Assembly: GCA_027073875.1 (NCBI GenBank) | Contig: JALTEO010000149.1 | Location: 1 to 9,349 of the forward strand | Origin: Bacteroidales bacterium | GTDB taxonomy: Bacteria; Bacteroidota; Bacteroidia; Bacteroidales; JALTDM01 | Reading direction: 5' to 3' | Length of the DNA: 9,349 nt | Shown here: positions 7,407-9,349 of the stretch, piece after piece | Layout of the letters: the number at the start of each line of letters is the position of its first letter | Position numbering within the stretch: the first letter of the stretch is position 1 | Program-made: the position numbers and the translations under genes | Notes under the pieces: generated by a model | Seen by the model: only the letters and a program-made list of their open reading frames with translations | What the model was told of the DNA's origin: nothing | Database searches by the model: none

Positions 7407-8251
7407 TTTTCAAATATTTTATCAGGGTTATCTTTTAATGAATAAATATAATCTTTCACTTTTTGCACCCAGTCCTTATAGTTATGGGTTTTGTCAAATA
7501 TCTCATACGAAATAGGTTTTCCAACGGTGTAAGTAATCGTTTTATTTTTTGCCCTATACAACTCATCGGGCAACAAGAACATTTCTAAGTTTGCTTTGAT
7601 GCCGAAAAACTTACGCCACACGCCTAATCTGTAAAACCGCTTTGAGTTTTCAGCATCAATATAAACAGGGACAATATCCCGCTTACTTGATATTGCTTTC
7701 GTCAGAAAAGTTTTTTTCCACTCCGGATCGATAATTCGTCCTTTTATCTTCCGCGAGACCATTCCGGCAGGATAAAACAAAATCTGATAATCCGAAGCAT
7801 ATAAATCAATAATCTGTCGCGACGATTCTTTATTCATTGCACCATACTTATTGATAGGCACAAAGATAGGATCAAAATTTTTAAGATTTAACAGGACATC
7901 ATTCACCGGAAAACGAATTTTCCCGGGAAATGCATCATTGACCAAACGCATAAATCCCTGACTCTCCATACCACCCATCGGATGGTTGGCTATAAAAATA
8001 TATCGCCCTTCTTCCGGCAGATTTTCTTTGCCCTTTATTTTTATTGTCAGATTAAAATCATCAATAATTGCTTGTGCAAAATCAATCCCTTTCTTGTCCT
8101 GATGCTTAATTAAAAATTGATTAATTTCATCTTGATGTAAAATTCGTTTTATCCACGACAAAACAAACCGCGGCATCCGCTTTGCCAACTTAGGATTTTT
8201 GTCGGCAATTACTTTTTCAATATCAATCAGAAATAAATCCGGATTACCCAT
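7403..8251 (-). CDS. glsA: PlsC-type O-acyltransferase for amino-acid lipid synthesis (GlsA-like)
   Basis: 282 residues of the lysophospholipid/glycerol acyltransferase superfamily. By context it should add the second fatty acid to the 3-hydroxyl of the N-acyl amino acid made by its overlapping partner. Seen: a non-membrane N-terminal region of about 70 residues; motif I as NHPMGGME (89-96; His90, Glu96); PVNDVL with FDPIFVPIN (about 115-134); the motif III equivalent FYPAGMVSRK (159-168); and IVPVYIDAENSKRFYR (193-208), typical of this sub-branch. Two oddities relative to the textbook HX4D and FPEG motifs: the His and acidic residue are one position further apart with Glu for Asp, and Ala replaces Glu in PAG. 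From memory HPxGG-type motifs occur across this sub-branch, so I do not read this as inactivation. First gene of the leftward unit; it starts 21 bases from a -7 element. Confidence 0.8.
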   Translation of the reverse strand: MGNPDLFLIDIEKVIADKNPKLAKRMPRFVLSWIKRILHQDEINQFLIKHQDKKGIDFAQAIIDDFNLTIKIKGKENLPEEGRYIFIANHPMGGMESQGFMRLVNDAFPGKIRFPVNDVLLNLKNFDPIFVPINKYGAMNKESSRQIIDLYASDYQILFYPAGMVSRKIKGRIIDPEWKKTFLTKAISSKRDIVPVYIDAENSKRFYRLGVWRKFFGIKANLEMFLLPDELYRAKNKTITYTVGKPISYEIFDKTHNYKDWVQKVKDYIYSLKDNPDKIFEK

Positions 8252-8271
8252 TCTACAGAAATATTTTTTTG

Positions 8272-8279
8272 CAAATTTA
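8272..8279 (-). promoter_or_regulatory. Candidate promoter of the glsA-glsB-rsgA unit (-7 element)
   Basis: On the minus strand this reads TAAATTTG, fitting the TAnnTTTG -7 consensus, 20 bases upstream of the glsA ATG. About 21 bases further upstream (8301-8304) the minus strand reads TTTA, one mismatch from a TTTG -33 box. The 9-bp inverted repeat at 8307-8336 lies just behind it, where a regulator could bind. Confidence 0.5.
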
Positions 8280-8306
8280 ATATAAAAAATTTTCTTATAC
8301 TAAACC

Positions 8307-8336
8307 GCTATCAAAGTAATGAAATAATTTGATAGC
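8307..8336. repeat. Perfect 9-bp inverted repeat upstream of glsA
   Basis: GCTATCAAA (8307-8315) and TTTGATAGC (8328-8336) are exact reverse complements separated by 12 bases. No T-run follows on either strand, so it does not look like an intrinsic terminator. It begins 28 bases upstream of the glsA -7 element, which suits an operator or activator site. A transcript hairpin or chance are alternatives. Confidence 0.6.
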
Positions 8337-8352
8337 TGGTTTTGTTAATACT

Positions 8353-8398
8353 CGAATCCCGAACTTCAAACTGTTTTTAAAACTTTGTTAGCGATTCG
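8353..8398. repeat. Weak imperfect palindrome
   Basis: CGAATC (8353-8358) and GATTCG (8393-8398) are reverse complements. They enclose a second symmetric block, CAAA..GTTTT / AAAAC..TTTG, at 8367-8387. Individually short, but it sits in line with three other inverted repeats in the same gap. Function unknown. Confidence 0.35.
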
Positions 8399-8408
8399 GT
8401 ATTGCCTA

Positions 8409-8457
8409 ATTATTGAGAGAAGTCAGCATCAATAACAATTTCTGACAACTCAATAAT
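8409..8457. repeat. Interrupted hairpin with 9-bp and 5-bp stems
   Basis: ATTATTGAG (8409-8417) pairs exactly with CTCAATAAT (8449-8457). After a small asymmetric internal loop, GTCAG (8422-8426) pairs with CTGAC (8442-8446) around a 15-base apical loop. Fourteen pairs with one interruption is more than expected by chance at this composition. It directly abuts the larger palindrome at 8463 and may belong to the same element. No terminator T-run follows. Confidence 0.5.
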
Positions 8458-8462
8458 GGAAC

Positions 8463-8558
8463 TCGTCATTATGGACGAACGCAGTGAGCATAATAATCTC
8501 TTTCACAACACTATTTAACAGATTCCTACGAACGACTGCGTCGTTCTCTGAATGACGA
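8463..8558. repeat. 96-bp imperfect palindrome, probable interspersed intergenic repeat (MITE/REP-like)
   Basis: The outer ends TCGTCATT (8463-8470) and AATGACGA (8551-8558) are exact reverse complements. Further in, ACGCAGT (8479-8485) pairs with ACTGCGT (8535-8541), and AATCT (8495-8499) with AGATT (8520-8524) around a 20-base loop. All share the same centre to within a base or so. The right arm also folds on itself as GAACGAC-TGC-GTCGTTC (8530-8546). The pattern GTCATT..GAACGCAGTGAG..AATCTC at the left and its mirrored AATGACG at the right is one I recognise as a common interspersed palindromic repeat in intergenic DNA of Bacteroidota and relatives. It carries no gene. I see no clear target-site duplication. 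Confidence 0.7.
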
Positions 8559-8655
8559 CAAAATGATAATGACATATTCAACTTTATAATTTCCGGTTTT
8601 CAACACCCAAACACCACAAAAAGCAACCATTCAGCACTGATATACAACTACTTAT

Positions 8656-8696
8656 CTTGTTAGTAACTTGTTAATAATCTCAAAAGTTATCAACAA
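8656..8696. repeat. Repeated TTGTTA motif with an inverted copy; DnaA-box-like trio
   Basis: CTTGTTAGTAA (8656-8666) is followed at once by CTTGTTAATAA (8667-8677), a tandem 11-bp repeat with one difference. TTATCAACAA (8687-8696) is the inverted form of TTGTTAATAA (8668-8677) with one mismatch. Read in one orientation the three units are TTACTAACA, TTATTAACA and TTATCAACA, each one or two changes from the DnaA box TTATCCACA. They sit just upstream of the mraZ operator-like array and may be regulator sites. DnaA binding is only a possibility. Confidence 0.35.
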
Positions 8697-8736
8697 TTGT
8701 GTAAAAAAGTGTGGAATAGTGTTGGATAGTGGGTAA
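8697..8736 (+). promoter_or_regulatory. MraZ-box-like operator array (10-bp phased repeats)
   Basis: Four decamers lie head to tail: TTGTGTAAAA, AAGTGTGGAA, TAGTGTTGGA and TAGTGGGTAA. GTG recurs at 8699, 8709, 8719 and 8729, an exact 10-bp period (one helical turn). The last three share AGTG followed by T or G. MraZ of Mycoplasma binds AAAGTG[T/G]-type direct repeats and MraZ of E. coli binds TGGG-type repeats, also with a 10-bp period, upstream of mraZ itself. The array ends 33 bases before mraZ, so autoregulation of the dcw operon is the natural reading. Confidence 0.7.
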
Positions 8737-8741
8737 TTTGG
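8734..8741 (+). promoter_or_regulatory. Weak candidate mraZ promoter (-7-like)
   Basis: TAATTTGG differs by one base from TAnnTTTG and lies 28 bases before the GTG start, at the downstream edge of the MraZ-like repeats, where a bound repressor would block it. I see no clear -33 partner. Other near matches (TAACTTG at 8664, TATCTTG at 8653) lie further upstream, so the actual start point is uncertain. Confidence 0.3.
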
Positions 8742-8769
8742 TATTATTTTTACCCAAAATTTAAAAACA

Positions 8770-9225
8770 GTGACAAATTTCATTGGCGATTATACAGGCA
8801 AGATTGACAGTAAGGGCAGGATATATTTCCCCGTTCCGTTTCAAAAGCAAATGAGCGGGCAAATAACCAATCGCTTTGTGGTCAAAAAAGATATTTTTGA
8901 GAACTGTCTGGTTATCTTTCCTTACGACGAATGGCAAAAACAAGTAGAGCTGATTCGCAGTCGTCTCAACCCATACAACAAAACACATAATCTGTTTTTA
9001 CGGAAATTCTATAAGGACACGGTAGAAGTTACATTAGATTCGGCAAACCGGCTTCTGATTCCGAAAAAACTATTGGAGATTGCCCATATTAATACTGAAA
9101 TCATTTTAGTAGGTCAGGACAACAAAATTGAAATCTGGAATGCCGAACAGTTAGAAACAAAAGACATCTCGCAAGATGATTTTGCCAAACTGGCTGAAGA
9201 AATTTTTAAAGAAAATCCCCAATAA
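8770..9225 (+). CDS. mraZ: Transcriptional regulator MraZ
   Basis: DNA-binding regulator at the head of the division and cell-wall (dcw) cluster. 151 residues, the normal length, made of two SpoVT/AbrB-type swapped-hairpin domains. Each carries the family D-x-x-x-R motif: DSKGR (13-17, within GKIDSKGRIYFPVP) and DSANR (90-94, within TLDSANRLLIPKK). MraZ assembles into a ring that binds phased direct repeats, and a matching array lies just upstream. The start is a GTG: no in-frame ATG precedes it, and the residues from it (TNFIGDYTGKID) match the conserved N-terminus. No Shine-Dalgarno is visible; the bases before it are A-rich. The stop is the first of four consecutive in-frame TAA codons, and rsmH begins 12 bases later. 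Confidence 0.95.
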   Translation: MTNFIGDYTGKIDSKGRIYFPVPFQKQMSGQITNRFVVKKDIFENCLVIFPYDEWQKQVELIRSRLNPYNKTHNLFLRKFYKDTVEVTLDSANRLLIPKKLLEIAHINTEIILVGQDNKIEIWNAEQLETKDISQDDFAKLAEEIFKENPQ

Positions 9226-9237
9226 TAATAATAAATA

Positions 9238-9349
9238 ATGACAGACTACCATATCCCTGCTTTACTGCAACCATCCATTGACGGATTAAACATACAGGGG
9301 GACGGTGTCTATGTTGATCTGACCTTTGGTGGTGGTGGTCACAGCCGCG
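9238..9349 (+). CDS. rsmH: 16S rRNA m4C1402 methyltransferase RsmH, N-terminal part (runs off the window)
   Basis: Only 37 codons are present before the right edge. They read MTDYHIPALLQPSIDGL... and reach YVDLTFGGGGHSR (residues 25-37), the SAM-binding motif I that marks RsmH (formerly MraW), together with the conserved YHxPxLL opening. The enzyme uses S-adenosylmethionine to methylate N4 of C1402 in the 16S rRNA decoding site. Its place directly after mraZ is the standard order of the dcw cluster, so further cell-wall and division genes are expected to the right. The remaining coding sequence is cut by the window edge. Confidence 0.93.
   Translation, partial: MTDYHIPALLQPSIDGLNIQGDGVYVDLTFGGGGHSR

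Larger units (their letters stand above)
8252..8769. other. 518-base gene-free region between divergent glsA and mraZ
   Basis: I find no supportable coding sequence here. From left to right it holds the glsA-side promoter, a perfect 9-bp inverted repeat (8307-8336), a weaker imperfect palindrome (8353-8398), an interrupted hairpin (8409-8457), a 96-bp imperfect palindrome (8463-8558), about 100 bases (8559-8655) in which I see nothing distinct, a set of TTGTTA-type repeats (8656-8696) and the MraZ-box-like array (8697-8736). It is the only large non-coding stretch in an otherwise tightly packed window. Confidence 0.75.

Noticed and set aside
8345..8366. T-arm-like CTCGAATCCCGAAC suggesting a tRNA
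   Set aside because: No acceptor, D-arm or anticodon-arm pairing can be built around it on either strand.
8731..8755. GGGTAA / TTACCC inverted repeat as an attenuator hairpin ahead of mraZ
   Set aside because: Only 6 bp with a 13-base loop, and an alternative TTTGG/CCAAA pairing competes; it overlaps the MraZ-like repeats, which explain the sequence better.
8761..8988. Minus-strand open frame antisense to mraZ
   Set aside because: It lies opposite the conserved mraZ gene and has no family features.

Overview
The window comes from a Bacteroidota genome (Bacteroidetes), AT-rich and without strong Shine-Dalgarno sites. Three lines of evidence agree: the protein set, TAnnTTTG-type promoter -7 elements (the Bacteroidota housekeeping consensus) ahead of three transcription units, and an adjacent pair of acyltransferase genes of the kind that makes amino-acid lipids in this phylum. 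I cannot name the genus. It is mostly chromosomal core sequence. I see no insertion sequence, phage gene, CRISPR array, rRNA or tRNA.

Layout. (1) guaB (IMP dehydrogenase) runs leftward from 1493 to 24. (2) A 178-base gap holds divergent promoters for guaB and pheT. (3) A rightward run of pheT, a macro-domain ADP-ribose hydrolase gene and a UbiA-family prenyltransferase gene (probably mqnP of the futalosine menaquinone pathway) covers 1672-5506. The three genes are joined by two TAATG stop/start overlaps. (4) It converges, 18 bases apart, on a leftward run at 8251-5525: a PlsC-type acyltransferase (glsA-like), an OlsB/GlsB-type N-acyltransferase and rsgA, each overlapping the next. (5) A 518-base gene-free stretch (8252-8769) holds the leftward promoter, a series of inverted repeats including a 96-bp imperfect palindrome of the interspersed-repeat type, a DnaA-box-like trio, and a phased 10-bp repeat array that looks like MraZ operator boxes. 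(6) mraZ (GTG start) and the first 37 codons of rsmH open the division and cell-wall (dcw) cluster, which continues past the right edge.

How the genes work together. The glsA/glsB pair should build an N-acyl, O-acyl amino-acid membrane lipid (glycine or ornithine lipid), and rsgA, a 30S assembly GTPase, is translationally coupled behind it. pheT supplies the beta subunit of Phe-tRNA synthetase (pheS is not in the window) and shares its transcript with an ADP-ribose de-modifying enzyme and a quinone enzyme. MraZ probably autoregulates the dcw operon through the repeats just upstream of it. I found no clearly new multi-gene system. The items most worth following are the MraZ-box array, the overlapping lipid-acyltransferase/rsgA unit and the structured intergenic stretch.
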